DNA from: JBARCX01 sp049794535
Lineage (GTDB): Bacteria; Pseudomonadota; Gammaproteobacteria; Xanthomonadales; Rhodanobacteraceae
NCBI GenBank assembly: GCA_049794535.1
Contig: JBARCX010000106.1
Coordinates: 1-14,944, forward strand
Direction: 5' to 3'
DNA: 14,944 nucleotides
Shown in pieces: positions 1-8,937 of this stretch. The first letter of the stretch is position 1; the number at the start of each line of letters is the position of its first letter. The position numbers and the translations under genes were made by a program. A model generated the notes under the pieces. The model did no database searches. It had not been told where the DNA came from and worked only from the letters and a program-made list of their open reading frames with translations.

Positions 1-7
1 GCCACAC

Positions 8-3000
8 GTGTCTAAACGCAAGCCGTTGTACGCCGCACTCGCCTTGGCGACCTTGTCATTCGGCGGCTGCCTGGGAATACCCGCGGCTGCCTTTGCCGCG
101 CAGACATCTCCGCCTCCTGCACCCGCAACAACAACATCGCCTACAACAGCGCCGCCGGCACAAGCGTCCGATAGCGCAAAAGCGAAGAAGGACGACAAGA
201 ACAAGAAAGCCGACAAGGACAAGAACGGGGACGCAAGCAACCCCACGAATCTCCAAACGGTCGTCGTCACGAGCTTTCGTCAGTCGGTCGACCAGAACAT
301 GCAGGACAAGCGCGATTCCAATTCCATCGTCGAGGTGATCAACGCGCAGAACATCGCGCAGTTCCCCGCCAAGAACATCGCCGACGCGCTTGCGCACGTG
401 CCTGGCGTGGTCATCACCCGCGAAGCCGGCGAAGGTAAGACAGTCAGCATCCGCGGCCTTTCCCCCGAGCTGACGCTCACGGAATTGAACGGCAACTACG
501 TGGCCTCAGCCGATACATCGGCCGGCCTGACACGCTCGTTCAACTACACGCTGATGCCGGCCAACATGTTCTCGGACATCAAGCTCTACAAGAGCCTGGA
601 AGCACGCCTGGACGAAGGCGGCATCGGCGGCAACGTAGACCTGCGCACGCGCCGCCCGCTGGAGATGAAGGCGAACGACGGCTTCGTCTCCCTTAACACC
701 GCAGGCTCCGACAACAGCGGCAAGGTCACGCCACAGGGTTCGGCCCTGTGGTCATGGAAGAACAAAGACCAGACCTTTGGCGTCCTCGTCGCGGGCTCGT
801 ACCAGAAGCGTCGGGATATCGATTACACAGCCAACGCATCCAGCTGGCACTGGTGGGGCAACAACTGCACCAGCCAGGCGACGTGCACCGCCCCGCCCAC
901 CGATGTGCATGGCAATCAGTACGGCCCGGATGTGGCACCCAACCTTGCACTGTGGCCCGGCGGCGGCGTAACCGACCAGTCCGGCAAAAGCTATTCGGGT
1001 TACTGGATGCCGCAGCAATTCGCCACCAGCCAGAACCAGCTAGACCTGACGACCCGGGGCGCTCAGGCGACCATGCAGTTCAAGCCCACCGATCACTTCC
1101 TGCTGACGGGCAACTACTTCCGCTTCGAGCGACAGCAGACCCAGATCACCAATACGTTGGAGGTTCCCGAATGGGGGCTGCCTACCGGCAGTTACGCGGA
1201 CCAGCAAGGCAGGCTGCTCGCTCCCAATGGCCTGACGTTCGACCCGTCGCACACCGTCGTCACCGGTGCGAACTACGTTCTTCCGCCTGCAGGCACGGGC
1301 TGTAACTCGCTGACCAACCCCGTCACCGGCGCGCAACGGCAGCCGGTGGACGTCTGCTCCACGGAGATACCGTGGGTCACGGGTAATTACTCCGTCGAGA
1401 AGGCCACCTCGCAGACCATCAACCTCGAAGGCGAGTGGGATAACGGTGGCAGCCTCAGCGGATCGTTCAACGTCGGCCGTACGTGGGCGACGGGCGGTCC
1501 GTCGGTGGAGTTGAACATGGCCGCCAAGCCGCGCAACTTCGTCAATGGCCAGTGGGTGGATGGCAGCAATGGAGCCGCGTGGAACTTGAGCGGCACACCA
1601 ACCCTTACGACCTCGCCGAATGTGCTGCAGAACATGCTCGCTGGCGAGGGACAGGTGGATCTTGGCTCGACCGGATCCAACATGGTCAATACCAGCAACT
1701 CGCAGAATTTCGCCCAGGCGGACTTCACGTGGGCCTTCGACAGCGGCTTCGTGCAATCGCTGCAGTTTGGTCTCAAGTACCGCGACAACCACGCCGAGCA
1801 GCAGAACAACGAACTGCGTTGGTATTGCAAAGGCACCACGTTGCAATTCCAGACCTGCGATCCGAATGCCGGCCAGCTGCCAGCGGGCTTCCTCCTGCCG
1901 AACTCGCTCAATGGGAACACTGAGGCCTACAACGACAACATCTTCCCGGCGATCAATTTTCCGGCCTATTACAACTACCTCAACGCCACCTACAACCAGG
2001 TGCTCTACCCTCACCCCGAAGACAAGTCCACGATCCAGGAAAAGATCTCGGCTGCCTATGTCCAGGCGAACTTCGATACGGGGACGCTGCGCGGTAACGT
2101 GGGCCTGCGTTTTGTCAGCACGAAGCAGGACCTCACCGTCGCCGACGAGATCACCACCAACAATGCGGTGTATTACCACGACGCGGGCGGCAACATCCTG
2201 ATCTGCCCGACCACCGGCAAGAACATCGGTGCCGGCGCGTGCGCACCGGGCGATTTCCAGTATCTCCCGCAGGAACAAGCGGTGATCGAGACGTTCACCA
2301 ACGCCTCCACGGCCAAGCGGTACAACAAGCTCCTGCCCAGCTTCAACGTCGCATGGACCTTGGCGGACGACTTCGTGCTGCGCGCCGCTGGGTCGCAGGC
2401 GATGGCCCGCGCCAACTACACCGACCTGGCCCAGTTGGGTAGCCTCACCAATGACACCCAGGCTTACTACAACGACCGCAAGCAGTTCGGCGCGCCCCTG
2501 CCCGGCTGGTACGGCAGCGGCGCCAACGCCGACCTAAAACCGTTCACGGCCACCCAGTTCGACCTCGCGGGTGAGTGGTACTACGCGCCCGAATCGGTCG
2601 TCGGCCTGGATCTGTTCCAGAAGACGGTGAAGAACTTTGTCGTACCAGTCACCGTCAACAACATCATGGTGAATGTCGGTGGTACTCAAGAGAACTTCAT
2701 GCAGTACAGCACCAATGCCAACGGCCGTTCGGGCACCTCCAAGGGCATCGAGCTCTACACGCAGCACACCTTCCCGATGGGCTTTGGCTACATCGCCAAC
2801 TACACGCTCAACAAGACCAACGAAACCGCTGTCTCGCTCGGTGACACGCAGGTCGGAAAATCCGAACTGATCGGCAGCGCCAAGTATGCGGCGAACATTT
2901 CGTTGTTCTATGAAAAGAACGGACTCTTGCTGCGCGTCACCAACAACTGGACGGGCCGAACGATGCAAGGGCTTTCGTCCGGTCTCCCGATCTATACGGC

Positions 3001-3199
3001 GCCTTACAACCAGATCGATCTGAACGGGGATTACGAGTTCACCAAGCACTTGATGGTGACCGGGTCGATCATCAACCTGACGCGCTCCACGTCTCGCTCG
3101 TATCTGGGCAGCGACACCACGGCGCGGCTGAATCAGCTCGAATACGCCGGACGTCAGTATTACGTGGGTGTCACGTACAAGTTCGGAGATGGTGGTTGA
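8..3199 (+). CDS. TonB-dependent receptor, TonB-Xanth-Caul (TIGR01782-like) type
   Basis: Outer-membrane receptor that imports a ligand, probably an oligosaccharide or siderophore, using energy from TonB/ExbBD. The frame opens with GTG at base 8; only seven bases lie upstream, so the true start could be outside the window. Residues 1-31 look like a signal peptide (KRK, hydrophobic core, cleavage near AFA-A). A Pro/Thr/Ala linker (32-54) and a very Lys/Asp-rich stretch (55-75) follow, then a TonB box around 82-89 (LQTVVVTS). The plug domain has NIADALAHVPGV, the VSIRGLSPELT segment and EGGIGGNVDLRTRRP, all hallmarks of the Xanthomonas/Caulobacter family. The rest is a long beta-barrel ending near YYVGVTYKF plus four extra residues (GDGG). 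At 1063 residues it is in the usual range for this group. The GH92 gene 147 bp downstream on the same strand suggests a mannose-containing glycan as ligand, but that is inference. Confidence 0.93.
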   Translation: MSKRKPLYAALALATLSFGGCLGIPAAAFAAQTSPPPAPATTTSPTTAPPAQASDSAKAKKDDKNKKADKDKNGDASNPTNLQTVVVTSFRQSVDQNMQDKRDSNSIVEVINAQNIAQFPAKNIADALAHVPGVVITREAGEGKTVSIRGLSPELTLTELNGNYVASADTSAGLTRSFNYTLMPANMFSDIKLYKSLEARLDEGGIGGNVDLRTRRPLEMKANDGFVSLNTAGSDNSGKVTPQGSALWSWKNKDQTFGVLVAGSYQKRRDIDYTANASSWHWWGNNCTSQATCTAPPTDVHGNQYGPDVAPNLALWPGGGVTDQSGKSYSGYWMPQQFATSQNQLDLTTRGAQATMQFKPTDHFLLTGNYFRFERQQTQITNTLEVPEWGLPTGSYADQQGRLLAPNGLTFDPSHTVVTGANYVLPPAGTGCNSLTNPVTGAQRQPVDVCSTEIPWVTGNYSVEKATSQTINLEGEWDNGGSLSGSFNVGRTWATGGPSVELNMAAKPRNFVNGQWVDGSNGAAWNLSGTPTLTTSPNVLQNMLAGEGQVDLGSTGSNMVNTSNSQNFAQADFTWAFDSGFVQSLQFGLKYRDNHAEQQNNELRWYCKGTTLQFQTCDPNAGQLPAGFLLPNSLNGNTEAYNDNIFPAINFPAYYNYLNATYNQVLYPHPEDKSTIQEKISAAYVQANFDTGTLRGNVGLRFVSTKQDLTVADEITTNNAVYYHDAGGNILICPTTGKNIGAGACAPGDFQYLPQEQAVIETFTNASTAKRYNKLLPSFNVAWTLADDFVLRAAGSQAMARANYTDLAQLGSLTNDTQAYYNDRKQFGAPLPGWYGSGANADLKPFTATQFDLAGEWYYAPESVVGLDLFQKTVKNFVVPVTVNNIMVNVGGTQENFMQYSTNANGRSGTSKGIELYTQHTFPMGFGYIANYTLNKTNETAVSLGDTQVGKSELIGSAKYAANISLFYEKNGLLLRVTNNWTGRTMQGLSSGLPIYTAPYNQIDLNGDYEFTKHLMVTGSIINLTRSTSRSYLGSDTTARLNQLEYAGRQYYVGVTYKFGDGG

Positions 3200-3273
3200 A
3201 AAAAGTTGTGAGTCACTCTCCTTTTGGGCACGCATAGAGAGCACATGAACGTGCTCGGCTTTGCGAGTTTTTG

Positions 3274-3301
3274 CTCCCTCCCCTGCTTGCAGGGGAGGGA
3301 G
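3274..3301. repeat. REP-like perfect palindrome between receptor and GH92 gene
   Basis: A 13-bp perfect inverted repeat (CTCCCTCCCCTGC and its complement) separated only by TT. It lies in the 147-bp gap between the receptor stop (3199) and the chosen GH92 start (3347). No T-run follows on either strand, so it is a poor intrinsic terminator. Short GC-rich palindromes of this kind recur between genes in xanthomonads and may protect upstream mRNA ends; I cannot count copies from one window. It is translated only if the GH92 start is placed too far upstream. Confidence 0.6.
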
Positions 3302-3346
3302 ACAAATCGCAGCGGACGCGCCTCCATCTCTGCACCGGGAAAGACC

Positions 3347-5746
3347 ATGAACTCATTTCTCGCACGCCTTCGCGGGCGCACCTCTTCAATCCGCAACTGG
3401 CGCGCTGCGCTAGCCGTCGCGCTGGCGATCTTCGCGTTCGGAAGCATCAGCACAAGCCGTGCGCAGAACGACAACGCGCCACCATCAACAGCAACGGCCG
3501 TCGATGAAGCTAATCCGCTGGTTGGCACCGCGCCGCTGGACCGGCAGGCGTTGATCGGCAACGCGCCGCCTCCGGGTGAGCTGCTGTATTCGGGCATGAC
3601 CTCGCCTGGCGCGAGCCTGCCGCAAAGTTCGACCGAAGCGGCACCGGTCAACGTCAACGTCGATCTCAGCTATCCCACCGGCGTTGCCACGCCGTACTAC
3701 TACGCCCGCCCGACAATGATCGGTTTCACCGCTGGCGGCGGCTCAACCTACGGCGGTCGTGCCGCACCGATGATCATGCCGGTGGTGGGCGACTGGACCG
3801 TGCCGCCGGACTATGCGCCGTCGTATTACGACAAGGCGAGCGAGAAAGCATCCCCCGGCTACTACGCCGTTGATCTCGTCACGTTCCACACCCGTGTCGA
3901 ATTGACAGCGACGCAGCGGACCAGCCTGATGCGCTTCACCTTTCCGGCGAGCCACCGCTCGAATGTCGTCGTGAACCTGCGCCGCCCCGGTGGCAATGTG
4001 GAAGTGATCGGCGATCGCACCATTCGCGGCGTCACCGCGGGCGAGCGCCCAGAGGATGACTCGGATGGCCCCTGGTTCGTCGCCGAGTTCTCGCGGCCGT
4101 TCGCCAGCTTCGGCACGTTCCGCGCGAACCAAGATGATCAGGGTTATGGGATCGGCAACCAGGACGTGCAAGCCGACCGGCGCACTGTGTCCGGAAGTTA
4201 TGCGGGCGCCTACGTCACCTTCGACACACAGGCTGGCGAACAAGTACGGGTCAAAATCGCCCACGGTCACAGCGCTGACGAAGCTGAGCAGCGGCTGCGC
4301 GCCGAAGACCCGAATTCCGATTTCGAGCACGTGCACGCCCAGGCGCGCGCGGCCTGGGCGACGTTGCTCGACCGTGTCGAAATAACCGGCGGCACACCGA
4401 AGCAGCGCATGCTGTTCTACTCCACGCTGTACCACTCCTTCGCCAGCCCAAAGCTGATTGTGCGCAAGGGCGAACGCTTCACCAGCGCGGACGGCCACGT
4501 GCAGGTCGCCGACTACGACCGCTACGGGCCAGTGCCTTTCTGGGATACCGGCCGCAACCAGATCACGCTACTGATGCTGATCGAACCGCAGGTCGTGCAG
4601 GACATCATGCGTTCCGAGCTGGACCGGGCGCGCGAACGCGGCTACATGGACACCTCGTTCCACGGCGACCATGCCGTGTTTCTTTATGACGGCGCGTGGC
4701 AGCGCGGCATCCCGTTCGACTACGCAGCCGTCTATACGTATCTACGTAAAAACGCGACCGACCCCAACGGGCCACGCGGTTACCTCGCCGAGTATATGAA
4801 GAACGGCTGGATCTCCGATATCGTCCCGCCGGGAAATCCCAGCCCGCCTTACGCTGGTGGCAAGGCGGGCGCCGCCACAACGCTCGAATATGCCTGGGAT
4901 GATCACGCGCTGGCTGATGTCGCGCATCGGCTCGGCAAGACGGAAGATGCGCAGATGTTTCTGCGCCGCGCCGCGAACTACCGCAACGTGTTCGATCCAT
5001 CGGTGGGCTTCGTTCGCGGCCGCACCGCGAACGGCAAGTGGATTTCGCCGTTCGATCCGGGCGAGCCGTACTACAACTTCATGATGAAAGAAGCCTCGGG
5101 CTGGTCCACGCTGTGGTTGGTGCCACACGACGTGCAAGGATTAATCGACTTGCTCGGCGACCGCGCCGCGTTCAACGCCAAGCTCGACGCATTTTTCTCC
5201 ACACCCTACAAAGCTAAAGGCATCTGCCGCGACTGCACCGGCATGATCGGGGAATACGTGCAGGGCAATCAGCCGGACCAGCAAGCGGCCTACCTCTACG
5301 CATGGAGCGGCCAGCCCTGGAAAACGCAGGCGCTGGTACGCCGCATCCTCGCCGAGATGTACGGCAGCGATGCCAGCGGCTACGCCTACCCTGGCATGGA
5401 CGATCAGGGTTCGACCTCGTCCTGGTATGTACTCAGTGCAATGGGCTTCTACCCGGTCGATCCCTCCAGCCCTGACTACATCCTCGGCAGCCCAATCTTC
5501 GACCGAGTCCGCTTGCACATGGGCAACGGCAAAGTCTTCGAAATCGTCGCGCGCAACAACTCGGTCCAGAACATGTACATCCAGTCCGCAACACTCAACG
5601 GCAAGCCATGGACCAAGCCCTGGTTCAGTCATGCCGACATCGCAAACGGCGCCACGTTGGTGCTCACGATGGGACCCGAGCCAAACAAGAACTGGGGCGC
5701 CGCCCCGCCCGAAGCGCCGCCTTCGATGTCGGCGGACCGGCTGTAA
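3347..5746 (+). CDS. Exported glycoside hydrolase family 92 (alpha-mannosidase family) with Gln at the catalytic-acid position
   Basis: Calcium-dependent GH92 enzymes remove alpha-mannose from glycans or mannosyl phosphates. I start at ATG 3347 (GGGAAAG just upstream) because a classic signal peptide follows (1-40, cleavage near SRAQ); the longer frame from TTG 3224 runs through a palindrome. Length is 799 residues, normal for the family. Family landmarks in order: NPLVGT (56-61, for NPFIGT), TSPGASLP, ASPGYYAVDL, WDTGR (399-403), GDHAV, LEYAWDD (513-519), VPHDVQGL, MIGEYVQGN, YLYAWSGQPWKTQ, and MDDQG with the catalytic-base region Asp685/Asp686, then SSWYVLSAMGFYPVDP. Two departures are visible. 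The usual GNEPSHH reads GNQPDQQ, so Gln642 (codon 5270-5272) replaces the general-acid Glu. The usual GFSHTHLSG region reads GFTAGGGSTYG. Probably periplasmic or surface-exposed, acting with the adjacent receptor. Family assignment is firm; substrate is not known. Confidence 0.93.
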   Translation: MNSFLARLRGRTSSIRNWRAALAVALAIFAFGSISTSRAQNDNAPPSTATAVDEANPLVGTAPLDRQALIGNAPPPGELLYSGMTSPGASLPQSSTEAAPVNVNVDLSYPTGVATPYYYARPTMIGFTAGGGSTYGGRAAPMIMPVVGDWTVPPDYAPSYYDKASEKASPGYYAVDLVTFHTRVELTATQRTSLMRFTFPASHRSNVVVNLRRPGGNVEVIGDRTIRGVTAGERPEDDSDGPWFVAEFSRPFASFGTFRANQDDQGYGIGNQDVQADRRTVSGSYAGAYVTFDTQAGEQVRVKIAHGHSADEAEQRLRAEDPNSDFEHVHAQARAAWATLLDRVEITGGTPKQRMLFYSTLYHSFASPKLIVRKGERFTSADGHVQVADYDRYGPVPFWDTGRNQITLLMLIEPQVVQDIMRSELDRARERGYMDTSFHGDHAVFLYDGAWQRGIPFDYAAVYTYLRKNATDPNGPRGYLAEYMKNGWISDIVPPGNPSPPYAGGKAGAATTLEYAWDDHALADVAHRLGKTEDAQMFLRRAANYRNVFDPSVGFVRGRTANGKWISPFDPGEPYYNFMMKEASGWSTLWLVPHDVQGLIDLLGDRAAFNAKLDAFFSTPYKAKGICRDCTGMIGEYVQGNQPDQQAAYLYAWSGQPWKTQALVRRILAEMYGSDASGYAYPGMDDQGSTSSWYVLSAMGFYPVDPSSPDYILGSPIFDRVRLHMGNGKVFEIVARNNSVQNMYIQSATLNGKPWTKPWFSHADIANGATLVLTMGPEPNKNWGAAPPEAPPSMSADRL

Positions 5747-5831
5747 TCGCCGGTCGCCGCGATGCGGCCTCGGTCCAAAGAACCGCCATTGGGTAGCACT
5801 TGCTCCAAGGCTTCTTCTCTGGTTTTAGGTA

Positions 5832-5856
5832 GGTTGCGGTATGTCATACCGCAACC
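5832..5856. terminator. Hairpin between convergent genes, possible bidirectional terminator
   Basis: A 10-bp perfect stem (GGTTGCGGTA and its complement) around TGTCA sits between the GH92 stop (5746) and the stop of the efflux lipoprotein on the other strand (5870). Position between two converging genes favours a role at both mRNA 3' ends. There is no U-tract on either side, so termination efficiency is uncertain. The remaining bases of this 123-bp gap show nothing recognisable. Confidence 0.4.
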
Positions 5857-5869
5857 ATCACAAGTTGCC

Positions 5870-7345
5870 TTAGTGCGCTGGAACCCAGCCGAGCCCGAGG
5901 CTCTTTTGCAGCGACACGAAATCTTTCAGCAGATCGGCGCGTCCTTCGACGAGGTTTTGCTGCGCAGAGAATTGCATGCGTTGTGTATCCAACAAATCGA
6001 TCAGCGAGGAGGCGCCAGCACTGTAACGCTGGCGCATCAAGGTAGCGGAGCGATCAGCCGATGCTTCGATCTGCTGCAAGCGCGCCACGCTCTCGCGCTG
6101 GTGACCGTAGCGGGATAAGGCATTGTTGGCATCCTGCAACGCGGCGAGCACGGTTTGCGCATAGCGAGCATCGGCTTCGTCGCGGCTCGCTTCGGCTTGG
6201 CGAATACCGCTGCGCGTGCGTCCGAAGTCGAACACGTCCCATTGCAGATACGGCACGCCAAGCCAGGTAAGTGCGCTCTTTCGGGTCAGATGCCCGGGGT
6301 CGGCGGCATTGGAGCCGACGAAACCCAACATTGTCACCTTGGGAAACAAATCGGCGGTGCGTTCGCCGATCTGCGCGTTGCTCGCAGCAAGCCGGCGTTC
6401 GGCGGCGCGGATATCCGGGCGCTGCTGCAACATCTTTGCTGGATCGTCGATTGGCACAATCGAGGGCAAGCCAGGCAACGGAGCAGGTACCGATAATTCG
6501 CGGTCGAGCGCGCCAGGCGCTTGGCCGGTGAGCACAGCGAGTTGATCCAACGACTCCGTGATTTGCTCGTCCAGCGGAATGAGTGTCGCGCGAGTGTTTT
6601 CCACCTGCGTGGTTTGACGCTCGACATCGGCATCGCCCGCAACACCGCGTGCGCGTCGCTGCTGGATCAAGACGAGTGTTTGTTGCTCAAGTTCGGCCGA
6701 TTGATGGGCCAACGTGAGGCGTTGCTGTTGGTCGCGCAGACCGATATATGCCTGCGCCACTTCGGCCGCGAGCGACACCTGCGTATCGGCGAGATCAGCA
6801 TCGACGGCGTCAGCCTGGGCCGAGGCAGCTTCGATTGCCCGACGCGTGCCACCGAACAGATCGAGCTCCCAGGACGCATCGAAGCCGGCGGTGTACAGCT
6901 GCAACGGCCCCTGCCCCTGTGACGCCGCTTGGTTTGCGTTGGTCTGCGATGTTTGCAGGCCGGACAAATCCGGTTTCCGTGTGCGTAGCGCAGCCGCATC
7001 GGCCGACACGGTCGGCAACGCGTCGGCGCGCTGTTGCTGCAGCTGCGCGCGCGACTCGCGTAAACGTGCCTGCGCCGCTTGCAAGTTTTGGTTGTGCGCC
7101 AGCGCCGCGTCGATCAATGCACTCAGTTGCGCATCACCCAGCGTATTCCACCACTGGCTTGGCGCGTGCGCCGATGCCATACCTGCCGCTGGCGCGCGCA
7201 CAAAAGCATTGGCGTGCACTGCACTGCCCGCTACGTCCGGTGCGCCTCGATAATCGGGGCCAACGGTGCAACCGGGCAATGCCGCGAGCAAAGCGAACAT
7301 CACGAAAAACAGAGCGCACGAAACAGATGAGTCGGTGGTACGCAT
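5870..7345 (-). CDS. Efflux outer-membrane lipoprotein, NodT/OprM (TolC-like) family
   Basis: Forms the outer-membrane channel of a tripartite exporter. The start at 7345 is supported by a Shine-Dalgarno AAGGA that overlaps the stop codon of the upstream transporter gene, 8 nt before the ATG. A hydrophobic leader runs directly into a lipobox (AALPGC, lipid-bearing Cys26, then TVGPDY, a NodT-family signature). Two OEP repeats follow, each with long helical coiled-coil stretches: the first includes LIDAALAHNQNLQAAQARLRES and LDLFGGTRRAIEAA, the second RPDIRAAERRLAASNAQIGERTADLFPKV and VFDFGRTRSGI, with the closing YSAGASSLIDLLDTQR. Length is 491 residues, typical of the family. It is the last gene of a three-gene operon with an EmrB-type pump and an EmrA-type adaptor, 11 bp after the pump gene. 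The substrate cannot be read from sequence. Confidence 0.93.
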   Translation of the reverse strand: MRTTDSSVSCALFFVMFALLAALPGCTVGPDYRGAPDVAGSAVHANAFVRAPAAGMASAHAPSQWWNTLGDAQLSALIDAALAHNQNLQAAQARLRESRAQLQQQRADALPTVSADAAALRTRKPDLSGLQTSQTNANQAASQGQGPLQLYTAGFDASWELDLFGGTRRAIEAASAQADAVDADLADTQVSLAAEVAQAYIGLRDQQQRLTLAHQSAELEQQTLVLIQQRRARGVAGDADVERQTTQVENTRATLIPLDEQITESLDQLAVLTGQAPGALDRELSVPAPLPGLPSIVPIDDPAKMLQQRPDIRAAERRLAASNAQIGERTADLFPKVTMLGFVGSNAADPGHLTRKSALTWLGVPYLQWDVFDFGRTRSGIRQAEASRDEADARYAQTVLAALQDANNALSRYGHQRESVARLQQIEASADRSATLMRQRYSAGASSLIDLLDTQRMQFSAQQNLVEGRADLLKDFVSLQKSLGLGWVPAH

Positions 7346-7356
7346 GACTAAAATCC

Positions 7357-8937
7357 TTAGTGGCCGGTCGCGGCCGGCGCGCCATAGTTGGGCGTCTTCA
7401 ACAGCAACGCGAGTGGCATGCAGCACAGCAGCGCGATACCGAGTAAGTAAAAAACTTCGGAATAAGTGATCACCATCGCCTGCTGCTGAATCTGTGCGGC
7501 AAGTTGGCCGAGCGCGCGCATCTTCGCGTAGGCCATGTCTCCGGTTCGCGCGAACCAGGCTGCTGCGTTGGCGGCGAGACGATCTTGGCCCAGCACCGAA
7601 TTCGCCGTCAGTGATTCGCGAATGGCCGCCACATGAAACGTATTACGCCGATCGATCACGGTGCCGATGATGGCCAGGCCTATCGAGCCACCGAGGTTGC
7701 GCGCCATGTTGTAGACACCGGCAGCGTCGCCGGCTTCCTCCCGCGTTACCGCAGCCATCGATGCCTGGTTCAACGGCATGAACACCAGCATTTGGCCGGC
7801 GCCGCGAATCAGCTGTGACCAGAAGAAATCATGGCCGACGCTTTGCGCCGTCAAATGGATATCCAGCATGCAGCTCACAACGAAACACAGCAGGCCGATG
7901 ATCACCATGATTCGAAAATCGACCTTACCCAGCAGGCGCGGAAGTATTGGCATCATGAGAAAAGCGGGTACGCCTGAGACCAACATGACCCAACCGGATT
8001 GTTCGGCGTTGTATCCGGCGATCAGACCGAGAAATTGCGGTATCAGATAGATGACCGAATAGAACACCGCGCCGACCACAAGCACGATAAAGATGACGCT
8101 GGCATACCTCGGGTTGCACAACAGGCTTAAGCGCATCACTGGCCTTTTGGCTGTGAATTGTGAGATTGCGATCAGCACCATGCCCGCCAGCGACAACAAA
8201 CTCAGCCAGCAGATCATGTCGGACTCGAACCAGCGTTCGCGCTGACCTTCTTCCAGCACCACGGTAAGCGAACTCAGGCCCGCCGACAGTCCGGCGATGC
8301 CCAGCCAGTCGGCCTGCTTAAGCGCATCCCATTGCGGATGATCCACTGGCAGCCCAAGCAACAACAACGCGATCAACCCGATACACACCGGCAGGTTGAT
8401 GAAGAAGCACCAACTCCAACTGATGTTTTCCGTGAGCCAACCGCCCAGCACCGGCCCCAGCAATGGTCCGAGCAAAACGATCAAGCCAAAGATCGTCATA
8501 CCAATCGGCAACTGAGACATCGGCAGGCGGCTACGGATGATGGTTTGGCCCGTCGGAATCATTGCCCCGCCAGTCAGCCCCTGGCCGATACGGCCGATGA
8601 TCATCGCTGTCAATGTGTGCGACATACCGCACATCATCGAAAACAGGATGAACAGCACCGCGCCGCCGAGCAGAAAATTGCGTAAGCCGAATACGCGCGT
8701 CAACCACGCTGCAAGCGGAATAATCACGATTTCCGACATCAGGTAGCCGGTCGAAATCCAGGTGCCTTCCGTACCCGTGGCTCCGATTTCACCCTGGATC
8801 TGCGGTAACGCAGAATTGGTGATGGAAATGTCGAGTGTGGCCATCAATGCGCCGAGCGAACCGGCCGCCACGGCGATCCAATCCGCAGCACTGGCATGTT
8901 CGGGATGACTGGCCGGCATGGCAGCCGTCTCAGCCAT
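7357..8937 (-). CDS. emrB: DHA2 family (EmrB/QacA-type) 14-TM MFS drug transporter
   Basis: Inner-membrane proton-driven exporter that, with the adaptor and channel genes beside it, would move drugs or toxic metabolites across the whole envelope. The 526-residue protein is made of about 14 hydrophobic segments. LDISITNSALPQI (35-47) is the DHA2 motif D1 in the first membrane helix. RIGQGLTGGAMIP follows, and motif C, the antiporter signature, reads GPLLGPVLGGWL (157-168), then SWSWCFFINLP. The C-terminal part keeps AGDAAGVYNMARNLGGSIG, a conserved DHA2 loop. The ATG at 8937 overlaps the stop codon of the adaptor gene by 8 nt (8930-8937), which implies translational coupling. Gene symbol is by family resemblance; specificity is unproven. 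Confidence 0.93.
   Translation of the reverse strand: MAETAAMPASHPEHASAADWIAVAAGSLGALMATLDISITNSALPQIQGEIGATGTEGTWISTGYLMSEIVIIPLAAWLTRVFGLRNFLLGGAVLFILFSMMCGMSHTLTAMIIGRIGQGLTGGAMIPTGQTIIRSRLPMSQLPIGMTIFGLIVLLGPLLGPVLGGWLTENISWSWCFFINLPVCIGLIALLLLGLPVDHPQWDALKQADWLGIAGLSAGLSSLTVVLEEGQRERWFESDMICWLSLLSLAGMVLIAISQFTAKRPVMRLSLLCNPRYASVIFIVLVVGAVFYSVIYLIPQFLGLIAGYNAEQSGWVMLVSGVPAFLMMPILPRLLGKVDFRIMVIIGLLCFVVSCMLDIHLTAQSVGHDFFWSQLIRGAGQMLVFMPLNQASMAAVTREEAGDAAGVYNMARNLGGSIGLAIIGTVIDRRNTFHVAAIRESLTANSVLGQDRLAANAAAWFARTGDMAYAKMRALGQLAAQIQQQAMVITYSEVFYLLGIALLCCMPLALLLKTPNYGAPAATGH

Noticed and set aside
1040..2278. 412-codon open frame on the minus strand
   Set aside because: Lies wholly inside the receptor gene, has no recognisable domain and an Arg/Val-rich composition typical of antisense frames in GC-rich codon bias.
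3224..3346. N-terminal extension of the GH92 protein from TTG 3224 or ATG 3245
   Set aside because: It would translate the REP-like palindrome and bury the signal peptide about 40 residues inside; ATG 3347 has an SD and begins a normal signal peptide.
3743..4498. 251-codon minus-strand frame inside the GH92 gene
   Set aside because: Antisense shadow of a clearly conserved coding region; no domain or SD.
5832..5856. Strong Rho-independent terminator
   Set aside because: Stem is good, but there is no U-run on either strand, so it is kept only as a possible terminator.
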